DNA of 64,000 nt from Demequina subtropica (GTDB taxonomy: Bacteria; Actinomycetota; Actinomycetes; Actinomycetales; Demequinaceae): contig NZ_BBMB01000008.1 of NCBI RefSeq assembly GCF_000971235.1, positions 62,001-126,000 of the forward strand, written 5' to 3'. Below are positions 56,895 to 64,000 of the stretch, piece after piece (positions within the stretch are counted from its first letter, which is position 1; every line of letters starts with the position of its first letter). The notes beneath the pieces were generated by a model that was not told where the DNA came from, did no database searches, and saw only the letters and a list, made by a program, of their open reading frames with translations. Both the position numbers and the translations under genes were made by a program.

Positions 56895-57641
56895 ATGACC
56901 TACACATTGATCCTGCTCCGCCATGGCGAGAGCGAGTGGAACGAGAAGAACCTGTTCACGGGCTGGGTCGACGTCCCGCTGAACGACAAGGGCTGGGGCG
57001 AGGCCGTCCGCGGCGGCGAGCTCCTCAAGGAGGAGGGCATCCTCCCCGACGTGGTGCACACCTCGTTGCTGCGTCGCGCGATCATGACGGCGAACCTCGC
57101 GCTCGACTCGGCGGACCGCCACTGGATCCCCGTGAAGCGCCACTGGCGCCTCAACGAGCGTCACTACGGCGACCTCCAGGGCAAGAACAAGGCCGAGACC
57201 CTCGAGCAGTTCGGCGAGGAGAAGTTCATGATCTGGCGCCGCAGCTACGACGTGCCGCCGCCGGAGATCTCCGCCGAGAACACGTTCACGCAGGAGGGCG
57301 ACCCGCGCTACGCCGGCGAGGCCATCCCGAAGACCGAGTGCCTCAAGGACGTCCTCGAGCGCGCGCTTCCCTACTGGGAGGAGCAGGTGGTCCCGGACCT
57401 CAAGGCCGGCAAGACCACGCTGGTCGCGGCGCACGGCAACTCGCTGCGCGCGATCGTCAAGCACCTCGACGACATCGCGGACGACGCGATCGTGGGCGTC
57501 AACATCCCCACGGGCATCCCGCTGGTCTACCACCTCGACGAGGAGACCCTGAAGCCCACCAACCCGGGCGGCACGTACCTCGACCCCGAGGCCGCCGCGG
57601 CCGCCATCCAGGCCGTCGCCAACCAGGGCAAGAAGAAGTAA
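56895..57641 (+). CDS. gpmA: 2,3-BPG-dependent phosphoglycerate mutase
   Basis: The 248-residue glycolytic enzyme interconverts 3- and 2-phosphoglycerate. [18 protein letters not shown] near 8-25 contains the phospho-accepting His, [17 protein letters not shown] near 90-106 and [14 protein letters not shown] near 178-191 complete the active site. Length fits the dPGM family. It stands close to the phoU/senX3/regX3 genes, as gpm1 does in mycobacteria, and is followed by a strong terminator. Confidence 0.95.
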   Translation: MTYTLILLRHGESEWNEKNLFTGWVDVPLNDKGWGEAVRGGELLKEEGILPDVVHTSLLRRAIMTANLALDSADRHWIPVKRHWRLNERHYGDLQGKNKAETLEQFGEEKFMIWRRSYDVPPPEISAENTFTQEGDPRYAGEAIPKTECLKDVLERALPYWEEQVVPDLKAGKTTLVAAHGNSLRAIVKHLDDIADDAIVGVNIPTGIPLVYHLDEETLKPTNPGGTYLDPEAAAAAIQAVANQGKKK

Positions 57642-57656
57642 CGCACCCGCGTCGCC

Positions 57657-57694
57657 GGAGGCCCCCGACCACCAGGTCGGGGGCCTCCGTGCTT
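57657..57694 (+). terminator. Rho-independent terminator of gpmA
   Basis: GGAGGCCCCCGACC (57657-57670) pairs with GGTCGGGGGCCTCC (57675-57688) around a 4-nt loop, followed by GTGCTTT. Confidence 0.8.
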
Positions 57695-57731
57695 TCCGGG
57701 GACGATGTGCGGCGCTCGCTCCGAGGACCAG

Positions 57732-57737
57732 TAGCCT
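57732..57737 (+). promoter_or_regulatory. -10 box, leaderless start of 57744 gene
   Basis: TAGCCT ends 6 nt before GTG 57744. Confidence 0.5.
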
Positions 57738-57743
57738 TCGCAC

Positions 57744-58637
57744 GTGCAGCGGGACGGGACGGCAGGGCGGGATGGGCGCCGCCGCATCCACGCGGCTTGG
57801 AGCGTCATCGCCATGGTGCTCGCCGCGGCGGCTGCCGCGTTCACCGGCACCCTCATCGATTTCGACCTCCACCTGGGTGACGATGCCCCGACGGCGTCAG
57901 CCACGATCCTGGAGACCGGGACGCTGCTAGGCGCGAGCTGGGCGACGATCGAGTTCACCACGCAGGACGGCCGGGCCGTGACCACGTCCTCGATCGATGT
58001 TGCCGGCAGGCCGGAGGCGGGCTCCACCGTGCTCGTCCGCTACTCGTCCGAGGACCCCGCCTACTACGTCCGCGGCGACGCACTCGGCACCGTGGGGAGC
58101 GACACCATCGCCTTCGCTGCGATCGCGGTCGCCCTCTTCGCGCTCGGCCTCGTGCTCCGGCGTCGCCGTCGTCGCGGGAAGCCGCGACGCGGATTCCGCG
58201 CCTGGTGGACGTCGCAGCAGGGGGCGGCGACCTGTGGGCTCGTCGTCGCCTTGCTCTGCGGCACCATCGCGACCGCCGGCATCGACTCCATGGCTCACCT
58301 GGACGCCGACGATCCCTTGGCCGAGGCCACGGTGACCGATCGCTGGTGGGCGGGACGAGGCGGCGATCACATCGAGTTCGTGTTCGAGACCGAGTCCGGT
58401 CAGGTGGTGATCGGACAGTCGTCCGCCGGAGGCCGCGAGATCGGCGACACCTTCGCCGTGCGCTACGACCCCGACGACCCCGCGTACTACTACGGGCCCG
58501 CCGACGGTGACGGCGCCGATGCCGTGCTCGTGTGGGGCATGGGCATCGTCGCCGTGCTCGCCCTCGTCTACGCCGCGCTCGGCCTGGCCGGTCGACTGCC
58601 TGGGTGGGCGCTCAACCGCTGGACCCTCGACGCCTGA
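57744..58637 (+). CDS. DUF3592-like membrane protein, two repeats
   Basis: The 297-residue protein is an internal duplication. Each half has a membrane segment, an extracytoplasmic beta-domain, and a second membrane segment. The first half has TIEFTTQDGRAV...VLVRYSSEDPAYYVRG; the second has HIEFVFETESGQVV...FAVRYDPDDPAYYYG. The VRY..xDPxxYY pattern is typical of DUF3592 domains. A basic cluster (RRRRRRGKPRR) joins the halves in the cytoplasm. Function unknown. It is monocistronic between two terminators. Confidence 0.7.
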   Translation: MQRDGTAGRDGRRRIHAAWSVIAMVLAAAAAAFTGTLIDFDLHLGDDAPTASATILETGTLLGASWATIEFTTQDGRAVTTSSIDVAGRPEAGSTVLVRYSSEDPAYYVRGDALGTVGSDTIAFAAIAVALFALGLVLRRRRRRGKPRRGFRAWWTSQQGAATCGLVVALLCGTIATAGIDSMAHLDADDPLAEATVTDRWWAGRGGDHIEFVFETESGQVVIGQSSAGGREIGDTFAVRYDPDDPAYYYGPADGDGADAVLVWGMGIVAVLALVYAALGLAGRLPGWALNRWTLDA

Positions 58638-58667
58638 GTCGCCTCCGCATCGTCCCGCGGGGAAGCA

Positions 58668-58695
58668 GAAGGCCCCCGCCTGAGCGGGGGCCTTC
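58668..58695. terminator. bidirectional terminator, 57744 gene / phoU
   Basis: GAAGGCCCCCGC (58668-58679) pairs with GCGGGGGCCTTC (58684-58695) around CTGA. It serves two convergent genes. Confidence 0.78.
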
Positions 58696-58712
58696 GTCGC
58701 GTGAGGTGCGCG

Positions 58713-59372
58713 TCAGATCTTGGCGTCGGTGTCCGACAGATCGCCCGTGACCAGGTAGACGATGCGGCGGGAGACGCCCACGGCGTGGTCGCCGAAGCGC
58801 TCGAAGTAGCGGGCCAGCAGCGCGAGGTCGAGCGTCTCGCGCGGGGTGCCCTGGTACTCGCCGTCGACGATCGCCTTGTAGGCGCGCGCGTGGAGCTGGT
58901 CCAGGTTGTCGTCGTCGGACACGATCGCCGCGGCGACGTTGAGGTCGCGGGTCTCGAGCAGGCGGACGGTCTCGGCGGCAGCCTCCTTGGCCGCCTCCGC
59001 CATGCCGGTGACGATCTCGCGGTGCGAGTCGGGGATCGCCGACTCGGGGTAGGCGCGGCGCGCGGCCTCGGCGATGTGCTGGGCGAGGTCGCCCATGCGC
59101 TCGAGCGAGGCCGAGATCCGCAGCGACGAGATGATCGTGCGCAGGTCGAGGCCCACCGGCTGCTGCTGCGCGATGAGCAGCACGCAGCGCTCGTCGACCA
59201 GGGACTCGAGCTCGTCGAGCTTCGCGTCCTTCGCGATCACGCTCTGCGCGAGCTCCACGTCGCTGGACAGGATGGCGGTCGAGGCGTCGGTGATGGCGCC
59301 CTCGACGTGACGCGCCATCGCGATCAGGTCGTCCGCGAGCTCCGACATCTCGGCATTGAACAGGGTCCGCAT
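58713..59372 (-). CDS. phoU: phosphate regulon protein PhoU
   Basis: The 219-residue protein is two three-helix PhoU repeats. Each carries an acidic metal-binding stretch, for example ISASLERMGDLAQHIAEAARR near 90-110 and ARYFERFGDHAVGVSRRI near 187-204. PhoU links Pst transport to the sensor kinase and limits phosphate uptake. It diverges from senX3 across a region with PHO-box-like repeats, so both may be under RegX3 control. Confidence 0.93.
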   Translation of the reverse strand: MRTLFNAEMSELADDLIAMARHVEGAITDASTAILSSDVELAQSVIAKDAKLDELESLVDERCVLLIAQQQPVGLDLRTIISSLRISASLERMGDLAQHIAEAARRAYPESAIPDSHREIVTGMAEAAKEAAAETVRLLETRDLNVAAAIVSDDDNLDQLHARAYKAIVDGEYQGTPRETLDLALLARYFERFGDHAVGVSRRIVYLVTGDLSDTDAKI

Positions 59373-59425
59373 GGCTCTCCTTCTTGCTGTGCCCCCCTAG
59401 TCTGGCATCACTGCCAGGCACCTTG

Positions 59426-59484
59426 GGCGAACGGCCTGATGACCTCGGTGAACAATCGGTGCCATCCGTGAACATTGGGTGAAC
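59426..59484. promoter_or_regulatory. PHO-box repeats, phoU/senX3 region
   Basis: GGCGAAC (59426), GGTGAAC (59447), CGTGAAC (59467) and GGTGAAC (59478) are spaced 21, 20 and 11 bp apart, i.e. helical phase. They are the complement of the GTTCACC unit bound by PhoP/RegX3-type regulators. Confidence 0.65.
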
Positions 59485-59499
59485 GTGGGGGCGCATGGA

Positions 59500-59505
59500 T
59501 ACTGT
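59500..59505 (+). promoter_or_regulatory. -10 box, leaderless start of senX3
   Basis: TACTGT ends 6 nt before ATG 59512, just downstream of the GGTGAAC repeats. Confidence 0.5.
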
Positions 59506-59511
59506 GTCGCC

Positions 59512-60621
59512 ATGAGTCCGGAGGTGTGGATCGCCGCGATCGTCGGCGCCGCCGTCGGCGCCCTCGTCGTGTCCGTCACGTTGCTGCTGCGCCGTCGCAA
59601 CGAGGCCATCTCGGCGACCCTGGTGCCGCATCGCACCAGGCAGCTCATGAGCGCCCTTCAGTCGGGCACCGTCGTGATCCGCCGCGACCGCCGGAGCGCC
59701 TACAGCAACAGCGCGGCGGCGGCGCTCGGCGTCGCACGCCCGGACGGCGCCCTCAACTCCGACCTCGCGGATCTCGCGGAGGAGGCGTGGCGCCGCCAGA
59801 TGCCGCTCGAGGACGAGGTCGCGGTCCACCGCGGCGTGCTCACCAACCCGCGCTTCGTCCACGTCCGCGTGACGCCGCTGGACGACGAGCTGTGCCTCGC
59901 GGTGGTCAACGACAACACCGAGTCGCGCGCCGCCGAGCAGTCCCGTCGCGAGTTCGCGGTCAACGTGTCGCACGAGCTCAAGACCCCGGTCGGTGCGCTG
60001 AGCCTGCTCGCGGAGACCATCGAGGAGGGCGCCGACGACCCTGACCTGGTGCGCAAGTTCGCCAAGAAGATGCGCAAGGAGTCGCGCCGCCTCACCAAGC
60101 TCATCCAGGAGATCATCGAGATCTCGCGCCTTCAAGGCGGCGGCTCCGTGGTGGAGCACGAGGAGCTCCATCTCGAGGGCGTGGTGCACGAGGCGATCGA
60201 GGGCGCGCGCCTGGGTGCCGAGGCGAAGGACATGCGGCTCGTCATGGACGTGCGGGAGCGCTCCACGGTCCTGGGCGACCGCGACCTCCTGGTGATGGCG
60301 CTGCGCAACCTCATCGACAACGCGGTCGCGTACTCGGACGAGGGCACCGAGGTGGTCGTCTCCGTGGCGGCGCGCGACGGCGTCGCCTCCGTCGCGGTGA
60401 TCGACAAGGGCATCGGCATCGATGCGGGCGATCAGGAACGCATCTTCGAGCGCTTCTACCGCGCCGACCCGGCCCGCTCGCGCGAGACCGGCGGCACGGG
60501 CCTGGGCCTCAGCATCGTCAAGCACATCGCACTTCAGCACTCCGGCTCGGTGGCCCTGTGGTCCGAGCCTGGGGTGGGCTCCACCTTCACCCTCAAGCTC
60601 GCAGTACACCGGGAGGCATGA
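59512..60621 (+). CDS. senX3: phosphate sensor histidine kinase SenX3
   Basis: The 369-residue kinase has one membrane segment (about 6-27), a PAS-like domain (45-140), a HisKA domain with H154 in FAVNVSHELKTPVGAL, and an ATPase domain with NLIDNAVAYSDEG, DKGIGI and GGTGLGLSI. The short membrane part without a sizeable outer domain indicates sensing through Pst/PhoU, as in SenX3/PhoR types. Its stop overlaps the regX3 start. The start is leaderless behind TACTGT. Confidence 0.92.
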   Translation: MSPEVWIAAIVGAAVGALVVSVTLLLRRRNEAISATLVPHRTRQLMSALQSGTVVIRRDRRSAYSNSAAAALGVARPDGALNSDLADLAEEAWRRQMPLEDEVAVHRGVLTNPRFVHVRVTPLDDELCLAVVNDNTESRAAEQSRREFAVNVSHELKTPVGALSLLAETIEEGADDPDLVRKFAKKMRKESRRLTKLIQEIIEISRLQGGGSVVEHEELHLEGVVHEAIEGARLGAEAKDMRLVMDVRERSTVLGDRDLLVMALRNLIDNAVAYSDEGTEVVVSVAARDGVASVAVIDKGIGIDAGDQERIFERFYRADPARSRETGGTGLGLSIVKHIALQHSGSVALWSEPGVGSTFTLKLAVHREA

Positions 60622-61316
60622 TGACCGAGGCGCGGATCCTCGTGGTCGAGGACGAGGAGTCGTACCGCGACTCTCTCCAGTTCCTGCTCGAGCGCGAGGG
60701 GTTCTCCGTCGCGCTCGCGGCGACGGGGACGGCCGGCCTCGACGCGTTCATCCGTGACGGCGCCGACCTCATCCTGCTCGACCTCATGCTCCCGGGCATG
60801 TCGGGGCCGGAGGTCTTCAAGGCGGTGCGCGAGCGGTCCGACGTGCCCGTGATCATGGTGACGGCCAAGGACGACCAGGTGGACCGCATCATCGGCCTCG
60901 AGCTGGGCGCCGACGACTACGTGACCAAGCCGTACTCGGGCCGCGAGCTGGTCGCGCGCATCCGCGCGGTGCTGCGCCGCTACGCCGCGGGCGCCGGGGA
61001 CATCGCCGACGAGCCCGAGCGCCTCACCATCGCGGGGATCACCCTCGATCCCGAGCGCCTCCAGCTCACGCGCGACGGCCAGACCCAGTCGCTGCCGCCC
61101 AAGGAGTTCGCGCTCCTGCACCTGCTGGCGCAGAACGCGGGTCGCGTGCTCCCGCGCCAGGTCATCATCGACCGCGTCTGGGGCTCCGACTACTTCGGCG
61201 ACACCAAGACGCTCGACGTCCACATCAAGCGCATCCGCAGCCGCGTCGAGGCGGACCCGTCGGAGCCGACGCTCATCCAGACCGTGCGCGGGGTCGGGTA
61301 CAGCTTCGAGGCGTGA
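60618..61316 (+). CDS. regX3: phosphate response regulator RegX3
   Basis: The 232-residue OmpR-type regulator has a receiver domain with D55 as the phosphorylation site (LILLDLMLPG) and K104 in YVTKPYS. A winged-helix DNA-binding domain spans about 130-230 (KEFALLHLLAQNAGRVLPRQVIIDRVW, VDVHIKRIR-like LDVHIKRIRSRVE). ATG 60618 overlaps the senX3 stop; ATG 60621 is the alternative. It should bind the GTTCACC repeats upstream of pstS. Confidence 0.93.
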   Translation: MMTEARILVVEDEESYRDSLQFLLEREGFSVALAATGTAGLDAFIRDGADLILLDLMLPGMSGPEVFKAVRERSDVPVIMVTAKDDQVDRIIGLELGADDYVTKPYSGRELVARIRAVLRRYAAGAGDIADEPERLTIAGITLDPERLQLTRDGQTQSLPPKEFALLHLLAQNAGRVLPRQVIIDRVWGSDYFGDTKTLDVHIKRIRSRVEADPSEPTLIQTVRGVGYSFEA

Positions 61317-61408
61317 GCCCGCAGCGTCCGCCGCGGTTGGACGATGCGGGCCGCCGACGCGGTCCTCGGCCGCGCATCATCGTCACGTTTCGATAACGGC
61401 GCGGGCGC

Positions 61409-61436
61409 GTTCACCTGATGTTCACCGTGAGTTCAG
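61409..61436 (+). promoter_or_regulatory. PHO box upstream of pstS
   Basis: Three direct repeats on an 11-bp period start at 61409 (GTTCACC), 61420 (GTTCACC) and 61431 (GTTCAG). They lie 69-96 bp before the pstS ATG, the expected place for RegX3 activation. Confidence 0.8.
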
Positions 61437-61504
61437 AATCCGCCCCGTGACCCGTTACCTCGCCTCCCTAACGTGAGGGTCATCCGGCATCGAGCCGGGG
61501 AACC

Positions 61505-62671
61505 ATGAACGTGAGGAAACTCGAAGTGAAGCTTGTGATCCGTTCCGGTGCGGTGCTGACCGCGGCCGCCCTGTCGTTCACGCTCGCCGCGTGCTCGCCC
61601 ACCAACGAGGCTCCCGCGGGCGGCTCGACCGACGAGTCCACCGCTGGCACGACCACCGAGTCGACCGACGGCGCGATGGAGATCTCCGGCAACCTCCAGG
61701 GTGCCGGCGCCTCCTCGCAGGAGTCCGCGATGGACGCCTGGCGCGCGAAGTTCCAGGAGGCCAACCCCGATGTGACCGTCGGCTACGACCCGGTCGGCTC
61801 GGGTGGCGGCATCGAGCAGTTCCTCGCCTCCGCGGTCCCGTTCGCGGGCTCGGACGGCCTGCTCGACTCGGAGGAGTACGCCGCGGCCGTCGAGCGCTGC
61901 GACGGCGACGGTGGCGCGTACCACCTGCCGATGTACATCTCGCCCGTCGCCGTGATCTTCAACCTCGACGGCATCACGTCGCTCAATATGGACGCCGCGA
62001 CCATCGCGCAGATCTTCGACGGCAAGATCACCAAGTGGAACGACGAGGCGATCGCGTCGCAGAACGAGGGCGTCGAGCTCCCCGACACGACCATCACCGT
62101 CGCGCACCGCTCGGACTCGTCCGGCACCTCGGACAACTTCACCGACTACCTCGAGCAGGCGTCGGATGGCGCGTGGCCGTACGAGGCGACCAAGGAGTTC
62201 GACTCCGCCGCCTCGCAGAAGGTCGGCTACGACGGCACCTCGGCCCTCGTCGAGGGCGTCACCTCGACGCCGGGCGCGATCGGCTACGCCGACGCCTCGC
62301 GCGCGGGCTCGCTCGGCACCGTCGCCCTCAAGGTCGGCGACGCGTACGTGCCCTACTCGGCCGAGGCCGCCGCGAACATCATCGCCGCGTCGCCCCTGTC
62401 GGACGAGGCCAACGGTGAGAACGACCTCGCGTACGCGATCGACCGCACCACGACCGACTCCTCGGCCTACCCGCTGACGCTCGTGAGCTACCACATCGTC
62501 TGCTCGCAGTACGACGACGAGACCGAGCGCGCGCTGGTCACGGCCTTCGAGAAGTACGTCGCCTCCGAGGAGGGCCAGGCGGTCGCCGCCGAGGCCGCCG
62601 GCTCCGCGCCGCTCCCCGCCGACCTCTCCGCTCACGTCGAGTCGATCCTCGACGAGATCGCGGCCGGCTGA
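61505..62671 (+). CDS. pstS: phosphate-binding lipoprotein PstS
   Basis: The 388-residue protein is the high-affinity phosphate receptor of the Pst ABC transporter. The signal peptide ends in the lipobox LAAC (Cys30), followed by a Ser/Thr/Gly-rich spacer. Phosphate ligands are in GAGASSQESAMDAW, SGGGIEQFL, GSDGLL and AHRSDSSGTSDNFTDYL. ATG 61505 is used here; a downstream GTG (61511) would shorten only the n-region. A strong hairpin separates it from pstC. Confidence 0.94.
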   Translation: MNVRKLEVKLVIRSGAVLTAAALSFTLAACSPTNEAPAGGSTDESTAGTTTESTDGAMEISGNLQGAGASSQESAMDAWRAKFQEANPDVTVGYDPVGSGGGIEQFLASAVPFAGSDGLLDSEEYAAAVERCDGDGGAYHLPMYISPVAVIFNLDGITSLNMDAATIAQIFDGKITKWNDEAIASQNEGVELPDTTITVAHRSDSSGTSDNFTDYLEQASDGAWPYEATKEFDSAASQKVGYDGTSALVEGVTSTPGAIGYADASRAGSLGTVALKVGDAYVPYSAEAAANIIAASPLSDEANGENDLAYAIDRTTTDSSAYPLTLVSYHIVCSQYDDETERALVTAFEKYVASEEGQAVAAEAAGSAPLPADLSAHVESILDEIAAG

Positions 62672-62690
62672 GACCGACGCCTGACCTGAC

Positions 62691-62727
62691 GGTGGTGGGC
62701 CTGCCCGTGAGGGGCGGGCCCACCACC
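62691..62727 (+). terminator. hairpin between pstS and pstC
   Basis: GGTGGTGGGCC...GCCC pairs with GGGCGGGCCCACCACC around GTGA. No T-tract follows. It may act as an attenuator or 3'-stabiliser that makes PstS more abundant than the permease. Confidence 0.55.
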
Positions 62728-62768
62728 TCGCCCATTACGATGGGCGCAGATCCGAGGGAGAACCGCGC

Positions 62769-63767
62769 GTGACCACCACCGAGACGCAGCCTGAGGCTGC
62801 TCCGCCGAGCGACTACGGGACCCATCCCGGCGCCTTCGCCAACAGCTTCTTCAAGAGGCTGTCGACGGCAGCCGGCTCGCTCATCCTCATCACTCTCGCG
62901 GCGGTCGCCACCTTCCTCCTGGTGGAGGCCTGGCCCGCGATGACGATGGGCGCGGAGGAGCTCGGCAAGGTCGTCTCCTTCATCAAGCCCGACCAGGGCC
63001 AGAGCCTCATCGAGATCGTCGGCTACCTGGTCTACGGCACGCTGCTGATCTCGCTGATCGCGCTGCTGCTCGCGACGCCCGTCTCGATCGGCATCGCGCT
63101 CTTCATCTCGCACTTCGCCCCGCGCAGGCTCGCGCAGGGGCTCGGGTACCTCATCGACCTGCTCGCGGCCGTGCCCTCGGTGGTCTACGGCCTGTGGGGC
63201 GTCGCGGTGCTCGTGCCGTTCCTCCAGCCCTTCTACCAGTTCCTCGCGGACTACTTCGGCTGGATCCCCCTCTTCGCGCCGCCGGAGTCCGGCGAGATCT
63301 TCACGGGCCGCGTGGCGATGTCCGCGGGCATCGTGCTCGCGATCATGATCATCCCGATCATCTCCGCGGTCTCCCGCGAGGTCTTCCTCCAGACGCCCAA
63401 GCTCCACGAGGAGGCGGCGCTCGCGATGGGCGCGACGCGCTGGGAGATGATCCGCATGGCGGTCTTCCCGTTCGGCCGCTCGGGCATGGTCGGCGCCACG
63501 ATGCTCGGCCTGGGCCGCGCGCTCGGCGAGACGATGGCGGTGCTCATGATCATCGGCCCCGGCCTCACCTACTCGCTGCTGGTGCTCCAGCCCAACCAGC
63601 ACAACACCATCGCCGCGTACATCGCGCTGCAGTTCCCCGAGGCCAACGCCACGGGTGTGAGCTCGCTGATCGCGATGGGTCTCGCGCTGTTCCTCATCAC
63701 CCTGCTCGTCAACATGCTCGCGCGCTGGATCGTGTCGCGCCGCAGCGAATTCTCGGGAGCCAACTGA
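62769..63767 (+). CDS. pstC: phosphate ABC transporter permease PstC
   Basis: The 332-residue permease has six predicted membrane segments and the cytoplasmic EAA-type loop EEAALAMGATRWEMIRMAVFPFGRSGMVGATMLGLGRALGE near 217-258. GTG 62769 is preceded by GAGGGAGAA. TACGAT at 62736-62741 could be a weak internal promoter. Its TGA overlaps the pstA ATG (TGATG), so PstC and PstA are made in equal amounts. Confidence 0.94.
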   Translation: MTTTETQPEAAPPSDYGTHPGAFANSFFKRLSTAAGSLILITLAAVATFLLVEAWPAMTMGAEELGKVVSFIKPDQGQSLIEIVGYLVYGTLLISLIALLLATPVSIGIALFISHFAPRRLAQGLGYLIDLLAAVPSVVYGLWGVAVLVPFLQPFYQFLADYFGWIPLFAPPESGEIFTGRVAMSAGIVLAIMIIPIISAVSREVFLQTPKLHEEAALAMGATRWEMIRMAVFPFGRSGMVGATMLGLGRALGETMAVLMIIGPGLTYSLLVLQPNQHNTIAAYIALQFPEANATGVSSLIAMGLALFLITLLVNMLARWIVSRRSEFSGAN

Positions 63768-64000
63768 TGGCGACGTCGACCATGCCCCTGGGCGCGCTGT
63801 CGCGCTCGCGCCGGATGAAGAACGCCATGATGACCGTGGTCATCTACGCGGCCTTCGCCGTCGCGGTGATCCCGCTCATCTGGCTCGCGGTGACCGTGGT
63901 GGTCAACGGCCTCGACCGCTTCATGATCTCGGACGCGAACGGCCTCGACTCGGGCTTCAACCTCGAGTTCCTCAACCAGACGATGCGCGGCATCTACGGC
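63767..64000 (+). CDS. pstA: phosphate ABC transporter permease PstA (partial)
   Basis: The first 78 codons are present and the frame is open to the window edge. The protein begins with a charged segment (SRSRRMKNAMMT) and a membrane segment (VVIYAAFAVAVIPLIWLAVTVVV), as PstA does. GLDRFMISDANG follows, outside the membrane. TGATG coupling to pstC supports the assignment. pstB should follow beyond the window. Confidence 0.88.
   Translation, partial: MATSTMPLGALSRSRRMKNAMMTVVIYAAFAVAVIPLIWLAVTVVVNGLDRFMISDANGLDSGFNLEFLNQTMRGIYG

Overview
The window is a very GC-rich actinobacterial chromosome segment, most likely from a Micrococcales organism related to Demequina or Cellulomonas. Support comes from an Lsr2 nucleoid protein, mycobacterium-like gene order (ppa, dacB, tilS, hpt, ftsH, folE, folP, folB-folK, DUF3180, DUF2520, panC, panD, lysS, lsr2), a SenX3/RegX3/PhoU/Pst phosphate system, and many starts sitting 5-8 nt after a TANNNT -10 box, as expected for leaderless mRNAs. 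The genus is an inference.

108-27516 is an accessory cell-surface locus. It opens with five consecutive sulfotransferases. A DUF559/AbiEi-like gene follows, bracketed by two related palindromes. Next come a Wzx-type flippase, an NTP_transf_5 nucleotidyltransferase, two small PqqD-like proteins, a Wzz/BY-kinase fusion, and a degenerate LMW-phosphatase domain fused to an HPr-kinase-like domain. Five small Tat-signal secreted proteins with nearly the same leader follow in tandem, with a sixth at 23700. A hexapeptide acetyltransferase, a pyruvyltransferase, a GT4, a second flippase, a GT2, an SGNH hydrolase and two membrane acyltransferases complete the set. Together they suggest export of a sulfated, acylated and possibly pyruvylated glycan. 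The PqqD/HPrK/NTP_transf_5/Tat-protein core is the strongest candidate for an undescribed system. A metX-metY pair interrupts the locus and a second metX follows it.

28871-53136 is mainly conserved housekeeping: a RipA-like peptidoglycan hydrolase, pyrophosphatase, a PBP4-like carboxypeptidase, tRNA-Ile lysidine synthetase, Hpt, a second DUF559 gene, FtsH, folate synthesis, PH-domain membrane proteins, pantothenate synthesis, NAD synthesis (nadB, nadC) and LysS. A CoA-disulfide/persulfide reductase with a rhodanese domain and a CsoR-family repressor sit between nadB and nadC. Near-identical ATACCCC/GGGGTAT operators lie upstream of both, and a third lies upstream of the ArsR-permease-thioredoxin operon at 55016-56665.

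53607-64000 carries lsr2, a lactonase-like gene, the ArsR operon, gpmA and the phosphate regulon: phoU, senX3, regX3, pstS, pstC and the start of pstA. GGTGAAC/GTTCACC PHO-box repeats precede senX3 and pstS.

Two sequence-level signals cross all regions. One is the decamer GGACGATGCG, of which I count 36 exact copies by eye, equally on both strands and mostly inside genes. The other is three families of roughly 50-120 bp palindromic elements at gene ends, most of which contain GGCGTGTC-like cores. No tRNA, rRNA, CRISPR array or transposase was seen.
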